DNA of 64,000 nucleotides, taken from positions 62,001-126,000 of the forward strand of contig JBMGUZ010000004.1 of the NCBI GenBank assembly GCA_051530055.1, read 5' to 3'. Every line of letters starts with the position of its first letter. The stretch's first letter is position 1. Of this stretch, positions 20,636-29,528 are shown piece after piece. Below the pieces are notes generated by a model, which ran no database searches, was not told the origin of the DNA, and was given only the letters and a program-made list of their open reading frames with translations. Source of the stretch: Neoechinorhynchus agilis (taxonomy: Eukaryota; Acanthocephala). The position numbers and the translations under genes were made by a program.

Positions 20636-21895
20636 GCTCACAATCAGAAGATATTGCACGAGCACGTGTTTAAATTTTTAAATTTTATGACTTTTTGCAA
20701 CGGGTAAATGGCGGACGAAACTTTGACTATCTTACTGCTAAACGCGTTAGGGATTTAACGTGTTTTCGATACGAACAACGAAAAAAATGAAGCAGCAATA
20801 AAACACTGAAGTTGATTACTGTTTTCCCGAACGTAATTTGCTCCAAATCACAAGATGTTGCTTAAGCACGTGTTAAATTTTTAAATAAATAACGTCATAT
20901 TTTCGACATAAACAACAAAAAAATAAATCAGCAATAAAGCACCTAAGTCTGTTTCGGTTTTGCACTATGTTTTTTTGTCAAAAAAAGAAGATTTTGCATG
21001 CGAACGTGAACTAATTTTTAAGCCGATGACATCTTGTTTGCGATGTAAAAAACGAAAAAACCCAAGCACCAATAAAACAATGCAGATAGTTTTTGTTTTC
21101 ATGTATGTTATTTGCTGGAAATCGGAAGATATTGCATGAGCACGTGTTTTAATCTTTAAGCTGACGACGCCATATTTTCGATGTAAGAAACAAATAAGCT
21201 AAAGCACAAATAAAACACTGATGTAGATTTCTGTTTTCCTGCATGTTATTTGTTCAAAATCAGAACATATTGCATGAGAGTGCGTTCTAATTTTAAAACT
21301 GGTGAGGTTTTTGGAACGGGTAAACGCCGGGCGTAACTGTAACTTTCTCAATGATTAACGCGTTATGGATTCAACATGTTTTCGATATAAACAACGACGA
21401 AAATAAAGCGGCAATAAAACAAAGCAGTCGATTTCTATTTTACTGTATGTTATTTGCTCATAATCAGAAGATATTGCATGAGTACGTGTTTTAATTTTTA
21501 AGCTGACGACCTAATGTTATCGATATAAGAAACGAATGAACTAAAGCACAAATCAAACACTGCAGTCGATTTCGTTTTTCATGTATGTTATTTCCTCAAA
21601 ATCAGAAGATATTGCATTAGCACGTGTTCTAATTTTTAGGCTCACGGCGCAATATTTTCGATGTAAAAAACTAAAGGCCCAAGAAAACACTGCAATTGAT
21701 TTATGTTTTCATGTATGTTATTTGCTCGAAATCAGAAGAACATGTAATCGATGTAAACAACGAAAAAATAAAGCAATAATAAAACACTGCAGTTGGTTTC
21801 TGTTTTCCTGTATGTTATTTCCTCAAAATCAGAAGATATTGCATGAGCACGTGCTTTAATCTTTAGGCTCACGACGTCATATTTTCGATGGAGAA
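20636..21895 (+). repeat. Sat C satellite, block 1
   Basis: Tandem units of about 130-150 bp, some extended to about 200 bp. Core blocks are AATCAGAAGATATTGCATGA, GCACGTGTTTTAATTTTTAA, GACGTCATATTTTCGATATA, AAACACTGCAGTCGATTTCT and TTTTCCTGTATGTTATTTGC. Extended units carry an extra piece, at 20701-20734 and 21317-21351, that resembles 28S just upstream of the R2 site. The right edge near 21895 is shared with the inverted copy at 61645. Confidence 0.88.
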
Positions 21896-22300
21896 TTCAG
21901 AGCGACGGGAGATAGAATCGTATCAATACCGAAATGAACCGGAGGGTTGATGTATTTTGAGGGTGTTCCTCCTTTTGCTCTTGTTTCTACTCGCTCAGAC
22001 GTTTCTTTGGCCTTTTGTTCGACCGTAGCTTTCTTAGTGGTTAATGAAGGTGAATCGCTTTCGCTTTTCCTATCGTTACCTTTTTTACAATTATCCATAT
22101 CATACTCCGCAGTAATTTTAGAATCAGGTACAACATGATGAATATCCTCTAAGGCTGGTACCAAGTCCCTAGTAATTGTCGAAATATTCGCGGTCTTTAC
22201 CAAAGCCGCATTCTCCTTTGTGGCCGCTTCACGATCCGATCGTTACGGGCTTCAATTTCGAACTGAATAGCCTCCGCTATTATATTTTTAACTGTGCTCA
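21896..22300 (-). pseudogene. Orphan ORF abutting Sat C, unknown
   Basis: On the minus strand a frame starts near 22300 (MSTVKNIIAEAIQFEIEARN), shifts near 22205 and continues for 108 codons (VPALEDIHHVVPDSKIT, later TTKKATVEQKAKETSERVET) to a stop at 21877, just inside the satellite edge. The composition is charged and Ser/Thr/Lys-rich with a coiled-coil look near VEQKAKETSERVETRA. I recognise no family. The last third recurs at 61506-61645, again joined to Sat C, so the piece travels with that satellite and is probably the end of a mobile element. Confidence 0.45.
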
Positions 22301-22559
22301 TCCCTTCAATTAATGAACCCTTTTGAGTTTCAGTAGCTCATTTAAAGCACTAATTTAGTGCAACATCAACAAGAGCGAAATACTTGGTCAATTCTCATTT
22401 ACCGTTCATTGATTAGAGCACGTTGACGAGAGAAAGAAAACGCTGACCTTGACGTTTAGAGGATGCTGACAAGAGCGAACGCTGTCGATAGAGAAACAGA
22501 TCTTCCATTGTTTTCAACCAGAAAAATCCGTCTCGATGTACTTCATTCCCTCCAAGCAA
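22301..22559. other. Unassigned region
   Basis: Non-repetitive at this scale. No motif recognised on either strand. Confidence 0.4.
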
Positions 22560-22785
22560 AGGGAGAGCAATTGAGCACCATTTTTGGCATGTGAGAGCAA
22601 TTGAGCACCATTTTTGGCCTTCCAAAAAAAGGGACGGCAACAAAAGAATCCCACTCGGTGGAGTTGAAATGTGGTAGTCAATTATAAAATTGAGATATAT
22701 TATGAACACTTTCTCTTTCTTGAAATAAAAAATGGAAGTTCTAAGGATGCGAACATATATCATCTCGAAAGTGTCTGGAGGCTAC
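22560..22785. repeat. Duplicated module, copy 1 (with 47920-48090)
   Basis: From about 22615 to 22785 the sequence is nearly identical to 47920-48090: CGGCAACAAAAGAATCCCAC, GGTGGAGTTGAAATG, TATTATGAACACTTTCTCTT, GAACATATATCATCTCGAAA. A plus-strand peptide KGTA(T/I)KES(H/Y)SVELK is shared by both copies. A local 27-bp tandem duplication (GAGAGCAATTGAGCACCATTTTTGG repeated) lies at 22562-22620. Both copies lie beside RTE fragments. Confidence 0.75.
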
Positions 22786-23032
22786 CACCATAGCGATAGA
22801 AATCACTTGACCCGATTTCCGAGAATTTAGAAAAATATGATTTTAAGCGTGAAAAGTGATTAAAACTCATGCCTGTCTTCTAAGCTCATACTCGGCTAAA
22901 GTCCGTTGGTGAGGAATTGCGAACTATGTTAAATTATAGAGACTGTGAAGATCTCCTTGGGGAGCTTGGGATTTAGGAAGTCGCGAGAAAGGGAGAGCCA
23001 TTTTTAGATTGTTAATTAAAACTTCATTCTTC
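22786..23032. repeat. Direct repeat, copy 1 (with 24030-24240)
   Basis: About 220 bp that reappears diverged at 24030-24240: CACTTGACCCGATTTCCGAG versus GGTTGACTCGATTTCCGAGA, GGGATTTAGGAAGTCG versus GGGATTTAGGATGTCG, then AGCCATTTTTAGATTGTTA versus ATCCATATTTGGTTCGTTA. The RTE remnant and the HSP20-like ORF lie between the two copies. Confidence 0.6.
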
Positions 23033-23035
23033 TTC

Positions 23036-23790
23036 TTACTCACGCATTTCTCTCTCTCTCTCGAGAGGTTGCGGTTCCTTCTGTTTGATGCAATCCATCC
23101 ATCGTTTCCCCGGCCTTCCCCGACGGTGATTTCCCGTTATTTCCAGTTTCTCCGTGCTGCGCTGTATGTGATCTGCTTCGCACTTCGAAACTTTGTCGTG
23201 CCAGCGCAACCTTCTTTGGACGATCAACTCTGAACAGCGGTAAGTGCCGAACAGCTCCCTGATGTCCACATTTCTTTTCTTGTCCCTTGGAGCGTACCCT
23301 GCTGCAAATCTAAGCATCCTCATCTCGTTCGTTTCTAATCTTCTGAGGTCGTTTTGCTTGGTCGTCCAAGTTTCTACGCCATATAACATAGCTGGTTGCA
23401 CCACGGTCTCGAACACCAGCCCTTTCAGTTTCGGTGAGATCCCTTGGTCGCATAATACACTAGGCATCTTCTTCCAGTTGAGGCACCCGCTTTGTATACG
23501 AGCAATTATTTCGGGTTCGAGCGAATTTGTCATATTTACTTCGCTGCCAAGATATTTCACTGTTCTTCTCATCGTCAAATCCACACCTTCTAACTTTAGC
23601 GTTTCTGGTCCATCGCATATCGTCTTCAACCTGTCTACTTTAAGACCGTCGGCTTCCAGTGCCGCGCACCACCCTTCCAGACTTCGCTAAGCCTCTTCAC
23701 GTGTTTTAGCTGTCACAATCAAGTCATCAGCGAACAATAGTGTCCATGGAGGCTTTCGGGCGATTTGCTTAGAACCAACACATCCATGAC
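23036..23790 (-). mobile_element. RTE-like LINE, RT C-terminal part
   Basis: The minus-strand ORF 23629-23036 reads TMRRTVKYLGSEVNM, ARIQSGCLNWKKM, VLCDQGISPKLKGLVFETVV, QPAMLYGVETWT, RLETNEMRMLRFAAGYAPRD and LIVQRRLRWHDKVSKC. These are the classic post-RT blocks of RTE-type non-LTR elements (YLGS, RI..GW..W, LCD..I...LKG, PAMLYG.E.W, EMRMLRW..G, R.RLRW.GHV). Upstream on the minus strand the YADD-side sequence 23680-23790 is present but out of frame (TLLFADDLIVT-like). The 5' end is truncated near 23790. An (AG)n tract closes the 3' side at 23040-23060. Confidence 0.85.
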
Positions 23791-23803
23791 GGAATAAATC
23801 TCT

Positions 23804-23986
23804 TTAATGAGATGTGAGATGTTCAACAACCGTTACTGGTGAAAGAATGACTTGCTTGTAATAGTAAGATTTCGACAGTGTTGAATGTTCAGCTTTCACG
23901 ACCAACTCATTATCTTTAAGAGACACCTGCACGTCATTTGGTGGTGATCGATATAAGCGTTTACAATATCGTCGTAAAAGTGCCAT
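23804..23986 (-). pseudogene. Possible HSP20 / alpha-crystallin fragment
   Basis: A 60-codon minus-strand ORF with PPNDVQVSLKDNELVVKAEH, then SKSYYYKQVILSPVTVVEHL and a terminal TSH. The order and spacing resemble the middle of the alpha-crystallin domain (P.DV.V.L.DN.L.V.A.H, then S.S(F/Y).R...LP..V....(L/I)TS) of small heat-shock proteins. The C-terminal strand (L..DG.L.V..P) and the IxI tail are missing, and no leader is visible. It is much shorter than a family member (about 140-200 residues). It could be one exon or a captured retrocopy. It lies between two diverged copies of a 220-bp repeat. Confidence 0.42.
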
Positions 23987-24029
23987 TTTTTACTGGGATT
24001 TTCTTACAAACCAAGGGAGTACTTGAGGC

Positions 24030-24240
24030 TTTCCACTATAGCCATTAAAATCGGTTGACTCGATTTCCGAGAGTTTAGAAGAAAGTTGATTTTACAGTTG
24101 AAAGCGATTGAAGCTCCTGTATTTTTCATCTATGAAGACCTCTTACGCTGAATTTAACTTTTTGTGAAGTTGGGGATTTAGGATGTCGTGAAATAGTGAA
24201 ATCCATATTTGGTTCGTTAGGTATAACCTTATTGTTCCAT
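24030..24240. repeat. Direct repeat, copy 2 (with 22786-23032)
   Basis: Diverged copy of the unit at 22786-23032 in the same orientation; see that entry. Confidence 0.6.
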
Positions 24241-25040
24241 AGATCAGATGATTTATTTTTTTACGCCGCTATTTTTGAATGAACGAGTCCGTTGGTAACG
24301 GTTTAATCATGATTGTTTAAGCTTGACCGGTGGCAATCTTTCATTGTGATAGGCAAGGAATTGAGTTTCTGTATGTGAGCCAAGGAGCGAGAGAGCAATC
24401 TCTGCTTCGAGGGTAGGTGAACCTTTATTAAATATTAGGTGGCCATTTGCAACCCTCCACTGCAACGTTTGGTTGCAATTCCTTTAGCAAGAGCCCCATG
24501 CCCGGCAATGCGAAGTGGATTCGCCTGGTATGAGAATAGTTATTTGGTATTAAATTTAGAGGTTGAGCCTTTTCTAAGCACGTCAACTTGATTAGGTTTT
24601 TGATTGTAGATTATATGATAACAAATAATATCGTCTATACTTATCTGAACCCATTTAAAATCAGGCTTACAGGTACATAAAGCGGATCGTCCACTTCTAG
24701 ATGGGATAAATCTGTAATCATGAATTTCATACCTTTGACCCCGTACTGAGGAGACTCAGGTTGCTGAAATCACCTTCTAGCCCATCATGGAAAACTTTTG
24801 GATCCATTGATTATGGATATTTTCTTGAGATTATTTTGATCTATATTTAAACTTTTCTATTTTTTCTTGTTGTACGGATCGAATTCCGAGAAATATTCTT
24901 ATTACTTAATATTTCGTGGACAAAATTCACATCTTCAGACATCTACAAGATTGGTTTGTCGCGGTCTTCTTTTTGCAAAAATCAACCCGTTAGAAAAGGG
25001 ACGAGATTGGCTGGTTTTATCAAAAAGAAACCGCGAAAAT
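24241..25040. other. Unassigned region
   Basis: AT-rich, with short GC-richer patches (24475-24530). The part from about 24860 may be upstream coding of the Penelope-like remnant, but no motif is clear enough to call. Confidence 0.4.
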
Positions 25041-25355
25041 ACCTACACGCGGAGTATACGAAATAGGATGTTTCGAATGCGATAAAAAGTATATTGGATA
25101 GACGAAGCAAGATCTGAGCAAACGCATCTAACAGCACAAATACGCGTGTAGGCGTTTTTGTAGATCTTCGGCAATATCTAACCACGAGCAGACGGCTAAA
25201 GACCGAGTTGACTTTGATGGTGCTGCTATGATGAGCATCGGTACAAGAAAAGCCGCGCCGGAAATGGAAAACAAAATATATGTTAAGGAAATGATAGCAA
25301 TGGAAAATCGAATGAAATCGAATTCTTCGGAATATCGAATTTCGCAGTTTTCTTA
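25041..25355 (+). mobile_element. Penelope-like element, GIY-YIG endonuclease remnant
   Basis: With two in-frame stops the plus strand reads GVYEIGCFECDKKYIG, stop, TKQDLSKRI, stop, QHKYACR, then DRVDFDGAAMMSIGTRKAAP and EMENKIYVKEMIAMENR. This is the C-terminal GIY-YIG nuclease of Penelope-like elements: G(I/V)Y..C..C...YIGQT, R...H, then a late E within E...I. The stops replace Q of YIGQT and E/L of the helix. About 100 codons are visible and nothing upstream is clearly RT. A 42-bp part of it (25072-25113) is repeated at 25459-25500 just before the R2 ORF. Confidence 0.75.
25072..25113. repeat. 42-bp direct repeat, copy 1
   Basis: TTCGAATGCGATAAAAAGTA onward to GAAGCAAGATC, in the Penelope nuclease. 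It is perfectly repeated at 25459-25500. Confidence 0.85.
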
Positions 25356-25458
25356 AAATAACCACTGAGCTGACCTGGCATAAAGGTTAACTGATTTATT
25401 GAGTGAATAATAATCAATTTTGGTTAATTAGGAGATAGCAAAGTTGAGAATTTTCTCT

Positions 25459-25500
25459 TCGAATGCGATAAAAAGTATATTGGATAGACGAAGCAAGATC
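25459..25500. repeat. 42-bp direct repeat, copy 2, at 5' edge of R2 ORF
   Basis: Second copy of the 42-bp Penelope piece. Its inner stop codon (25485-25487) closes the R2 reading frame upstream. The element body starts right after it, which marks the likely 5' boundary of the R2-lineage insertion near 25500. Confidence 0.8.
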
Positions 25501-25604
25501 AGAATAACACAACAACTCAACAGCCTTTTGCATCAACAGCTGCTATAACCACTACAACAACAATAATATACAATGTCGATCCAGATGGGGCCCTTAAGTG
25601 TTCT

Positions 25605-28600
25605 ATGTGCAAAATTGCGGCCATTGGAAAGACGAAATTTCGCTTATTTAACGAACATCTGGCAAAAGTTCACGGAATTACTGGTCTTGTATGGCGGTGC
25701 CCGATATGTACAAAGTATGAACACTGTGAACATCGTAGCATGTCCGTTCATCTGAGAAAGTGCCAATCGAATTATCCTGACAAGTACCGATTTCTACTCG
25801 ATGATATATGCAAATCAAGTGTTCACATTAATGTTTTTGCTAGTCAATCGTCCGTGTTGTACATACCCGGCGATGACAAACCAATTGAATGTTTGCTTTG
25901 CGACTACTCTGTGATTGGAACTGGGAAGTTCAATTCGATGGAGCATCACTTAACCTCGACTCACAGAGTGACGGACTGCCGATTTCGATGCGGATTGTGT
26001 CTCGCAAATTTTGGAACTCTACCTCAAGTACGTAGTCATTACAATCATTGCCGAACGAATATTGGGAATAGCAGCTCTAATGGTCCTATGGAGTCAAAAG
26101 AAAAGCTCGATGGCACTAGTACTGATATTCATCACTCAATGATTGACAAAGCGGATTACAGTAGCAAGTCAAATTGTGCATCCGATTTTCCCAGCGAGCC
26201 AAAAGCAAATTATAACGAAGCGAGCGATATCGATATCGAATCTGTTTATTCTAGTCAAACACAAGATGAGAATTTATGTCTCAATAATCCGAATCGTGAA
26301 AGTCGGAACAGCGTTCTGCAAAATGAATACAGAACCGATGCAAGTGCTACAGCTACATTCGTTAATGGGCATATTGAATTACCTACCTCGTCGTTCCGGC
26401 CTACAAACGATCACACCGAACGAAATGAATTGCCTACCTCATCGTTCCGGTCTACGTACGACCATGTTGAACAGATGGTATTGTGTACCCCTTCGCAACG
26501 TCGTGCGGACGACCATGTTGTAAATATCGAATTGTCTACCTCATCACACCAGCCTGCGTATGATTACGTTGAGCAAACGGATAGGTCTACCTCATATAAC
26601 CGGCCTATATATGATCATGCTGATCGAGTGCAATTACCTACCTCGCCTAATCACCTAAAGTTTTTGATAGAATCTGGAGATCGTGATCCGAATGTCGCTC
26701 AAAATACCTCCGCCCCACACTCGACGATCTTCACAGTTGCTGAAGCTTATGAGTTCATTTTGACGTGTCTAAAGTCTTCGAATTTGCATCCTCGATATAT
26801 ATTTTTCCTCAAATCCATCGCCTCTCTACTTCGTGAGCGTCGACTTGAATTTGATCAGGCTTTTCTGGACAAAGTCTACGGTGTTTATTCGGACTACCTT
26901 CGATGCGGGGTCAAAAATAATCGCCCGTCTTTCACATCAGCAGCGAAAGCGATCGGGCTAAAGATTATCAAGATAAGAAAGTCAAGCCGAATGAGCCTGA
27001 ATGCAGTTGCATTTCACGTCCACTGTAACCCCGCACAAGGACACATCGTACAAAGGAAAATTCTGGAAAACCTTCTCGAGGAGAAAAGCTACTATGAATC
27101 AATTATGAAATATGTAACTGACACGTCCCTTTCATTGAATGAATTGATAGATAATATGCAAAAAGGTAGCATTATATCGGACTTACTTGTGCTGTGGGCT
27201 GCTGCTAACACATATAAGTGTGACTTCGATGTCCATGGATCCGATGGTCAGCACATACGGATTCGTGCTCGTCATACAGCTACGAACTGCTATTCAATGT
27301 GGCTCGAAGATTCGAATCTACTCCCTTGTGTTCGTAGCCGCGCCTTAAACCGAACACAACACCGTGCAATCAATCGAAGGCGTAATCGAGCGCTATACTT
27401 TGCGAACACTAAACAGCTCGCAAGTGAAGTATTTCGAGACGCCTCAATGAAAGATTGTAAATTGTCGGCAGGCGACATTGATTGTCACTTTCGAAAACTA
27501 TTTGAAGAACCGGAGTCAGCCGATATGAATTTTGAGACAGGTGATCCGACGGGAAGCTCATGGTCGCTCGTAACGGCTGACGAAATCTGGTCGGCCATGA
27601 ATGGAATTAATGCTTCAAGTGCGATAGGCGTGGATCGTATAAATGTTCGCCAGGTAAAAGCCTTCGATAAGTTAATGGTTGGACCGGTTCTAATTTTTAA
27701 CATCTCCCTCCAAATCGGATCTCCGCCTTCCGCGTGGGCAGAAAATAAAACGATACTGATCCCAAAGAATGGTGCTGATGCTCGTAAGCTAAAATCGATT
27801 GACGGTTGGAGGCCGATCACAATCTCGTCTGTGCTGATGCGAATCTTCCACCGGACAATCCTGTCGCGAATGAGAGCGTCTGTCGAGCTCGATGAAAGTC
27901 AAACCGCCTTCAAACAAGAAGCTTGTCACACTAATCTCCTTACGTTGAAGACCATTATTAAGGCATCTCGGTCCAAAAAGGAAAAACTTTCCATTGCAAT
28001 ATTGGACATTAAGAACGCGTTTGACACAATCTCGCATGAAACACTTCGACTTGCTCTTGAAAGGAAGAATGTCGACAAGGTAATCAGCCGATACATAATG
28101 AAAATGTTCATGTCCAGCTTCACGAGAATCCACACACCTATGAGTCAGCCATCACAACCAATTCGTTTCGACCGGGGCGTGAAACAAGGAGATCCATTGT
28201 CGCCACTCCTATTTTCTATCTGCCTTGACGATGTACTAAAGGGCCTCAGAGAAACAGGGCTTGGTTATCGACTCGGAACGTCTTACATCCCTCAAATTGT
28301 TTATGCCGACGACATCGTCCTGCTAGCTCGTACAGAGGAAGAGTTAAAGGAAATGATGCAAATTTTCTTCGACAAAATAAAATCAAAAGGGATGAACTTG
28401 TCGCCTAGCAAGTGTCGGTCCTACTCGCAGGCATACAAGAAAGGGAAGTTGTTTATAGGAACTGCACCATTCCTGAACATCGAAGAGAGCCCGGTGGTTC
28501 CTGTTCTCGAAGGCGATCCAGTCAAGTATTTGGGGGGCACACCATGGTCAAATACCAGAAGGCAAGACGTCATACACCGGATTGACGAACTGTTCGGCCG

Positions 28601-29528
28601 TACAAAAGTTGCCCAGTTGAGCCCAACGCAAGCCGCACATCTTTTGAATGATTACGGGATTCCAAAGCTGATAGCGGAGCTGCAGAGCGCAGTAGATCTT
28701 TCCATCACGGATCTGGAACACATTGAACAGCACTACAGGACATGCCTTAAAAGACTTCTATTTCTCCCGAATTATCTCAATAACGGCATTGTTTACCTAC
28801 CCCTGGGTCGCGGCGGACTTGGATTCCGATCAATTAAATTTGAGGTAATGTCGTGTCGGGTGAGAGCCCTTATACAGTTAGAAAGTCGGTATCCTGAGCT
28901 AGCCGTCAATGCAACAATCAAACAAACAACTGCAGACTATCTTACGTCAATAAGCGCAGGCGATGATTCTAATATAAGGAAGTGTTTCAATGCCCACCTA
29001 GAGTCGCAATGGAGGCAGGCTACCACGCAGTCGAACGGGATTAGAAGTTTCACACGTGGTCTGCTAGATCGTCGTCTAGTGTCCTTCCGCTATCGTCAGG
29101 GACCTCACACGCAATACAAAGAACAGGTCAAAATGCGATGTCAACTATTAGAAGTGAGATCTGTAATGACCAGGGTAGACAACCGCTCAAACGATATGTG
29201 TCGACACTGCAACACTAGGAAGGAAACACCTGCCCACGTTTTAAATGGATGCGACAGAATGGGGAGAGCGATGACGACCAGGCACGATGCGGTGCAGCGT
29301 CGGTTCGTATGGGCGCTTAAGAAAAGGAGACCTGGTGCGGTAATCCTGGAAAAAAATAACATTTACGACCCAGGTGGACGACTACACAAGCCCGATCTAA
29401 TCGTAGTGGATACAAGCGAAAAGAAGGCAACAATAATTGATTTCGCTGTCTACTACGAGACAGATAACGATAATAGGGCAGGTGAAGTAATGCTCGGGAA
29501 AGAAAAGAAGACCTGTACTGGTTTATAG
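25605..29528 (+). CDS. R2-lineage retrotransposon polyprotein (ZnF-RT-endonuclease)
   Basis: A 1307-codon frame, the only long open gene here. N-terminal zinc fingers alternate in type: CSMC..H..H (first Cys two codons before this ATG), CPIC..HLRKC (residues about 32-54), CLLC..H..H (about 91-116) and CGLC..HYNHC (about 122-145). A Thr/Ser-rich spacer with 20-residue repeats follows (about 255-350). The RT has LDIKNAFDT (D near 801), RGVKQGDPLSPLLF (about 857-870) and VYADDIVLL (YADD at 900-903). After the thumb comes a CCHC knuckle CRHC..H..C (about 1197), then the restriction-like endonuclease: RHDAVQRRF, LHKPDLIVVD and IIDFAVYYE. This is the R2 plan: nick 28S DNA, then prime reverse transcription on the nick. 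It ends with CTGL about 60 residues short of its relatives, after the last Lys-rich helix starts. The frame is open upstream to 25488 with no ATG, so start choice is uncertain. Confidence 0.9.
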   Translation: MCKIAAIGKTKFRLFNEHLAKVHGITGLVWRCPICTKYEHCEHRSMSVHLRKCQSNYPDKYRFLLDDICKSSVHINVFASQSSVLYIPGDDKPIECLLCDYSVIGTGKFNSMEHHLTSTHRVTDCRFRCGLCLANFGTLPQVRSHYNHCRTNIGNSSSNGPMESKEKLDGTSTDIHHSMIDKADYSSKSNCASDFPSEPKANYNEASDIDIESVYSSQTQDENLCLNNPNRESRNSVLQNEYRTDASATATFVNGHIELPTSSFRPTNDHTERNELPTSSFRSTYDHVEQMVLCTPSQRRADDHVVNIELSTSSHQPAYDYVEQTDRSTSYNRPIYDHADRVQLPTSPNHLKFLIESGDRDPNVAQNTSAPHSTIFTVAEAYEFILTCLKSSNLHPRYIFFLKSIASLLRERRLEFDQAFLDKVYGVYSDYLRCGVKNNRPSFTSAAKAIGLKIIKIRKSSRMSLNAVAFHVHCNPAQGHIVQRKILENLLEEKSYYESIMKYVTDTSLSLNELIDNMQKGSIISDLLVLWAAANTYKCDFDVHGSDGQHIRIRARHTATNCYSMWLEDSNLLPCVRSRALNRTQHRAINRRRNRALYFANTKQLASEVFRDASMKDCKLSAGDIDCHFRKLFEEPESADMNFETGDPTGSSWSLVTADEIWSAMNGINASSAIGVDRINVRQVKAFDKLMVGPVLIFNISLQIGSPPSAWAENKTILIPKNGADARKLKSIDGWRPITISSVLMRIFHRTILSRMRASVELDESQTAFKQEACHTNLLTLKTIIKASRSKKEKLSIAILDIKNAFDTISHETLRLALERKNVDKVISRYIMKMFMSSFTRIHTPMSQPSQPIRFDRGVKQGDPLSPLLFSICLDDVLKGLRETGLGYRLGTSYIPQIVYADDIVLLARTEEELKEMMQIFFDKIKSKGMNLSPSKCRSYSQAYKKGKLFIGTAPFLNIEESPVVPVLEGDPVKYLGGTPWSNTRRQDVIHRIDELFGRTKVAQLSPTQAAHLLNDYGIPKLIAELQSAVDLSITDLEHIEQHYRTCLKRLLFLPNYLNNGIVYLPLGRGGLGFRSIKFEVMSCRVRALIQLESRYPELAVNATIKQTTADYLTSISAGDDSNIRKCFNAHLESQWRQATTQSNGIRSFTRGLLDRRLVSFRYRQGPHTQYKEQVKMRCQLLEVRSVMTRVDNRSNDMCRHCNTRKETPAHVLNGCDRMGRAMTTRHDAVQRRFVWALKKRRPGAVILEKNNIYDPGGRLHKPDLIVVDTSEKKATIIDFAVYYETDNDNRAGEVMLGKEKKTCTGL
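26370..26670 (+). repeat. In-frame minisatellite in R2 ORF spacer
   Basis: Five to six diverged repeats of about 60-63 bp coding for (L/I)ELPTSSFRPTNDHTE-like units: LPTSSFRPTNDHTE, LPTSSFRSTYDHVE, LCTPSQRRADDHV, LSTSSHQPAYDYVE, RSTSYNRPIYDHAD, LPTSPNHLK. The related minus-strand R2 at 35.5-36.4 kb lacks them. They lie between the zinc fingers and the RT, where length is free to vary. Confidence 0.8.
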
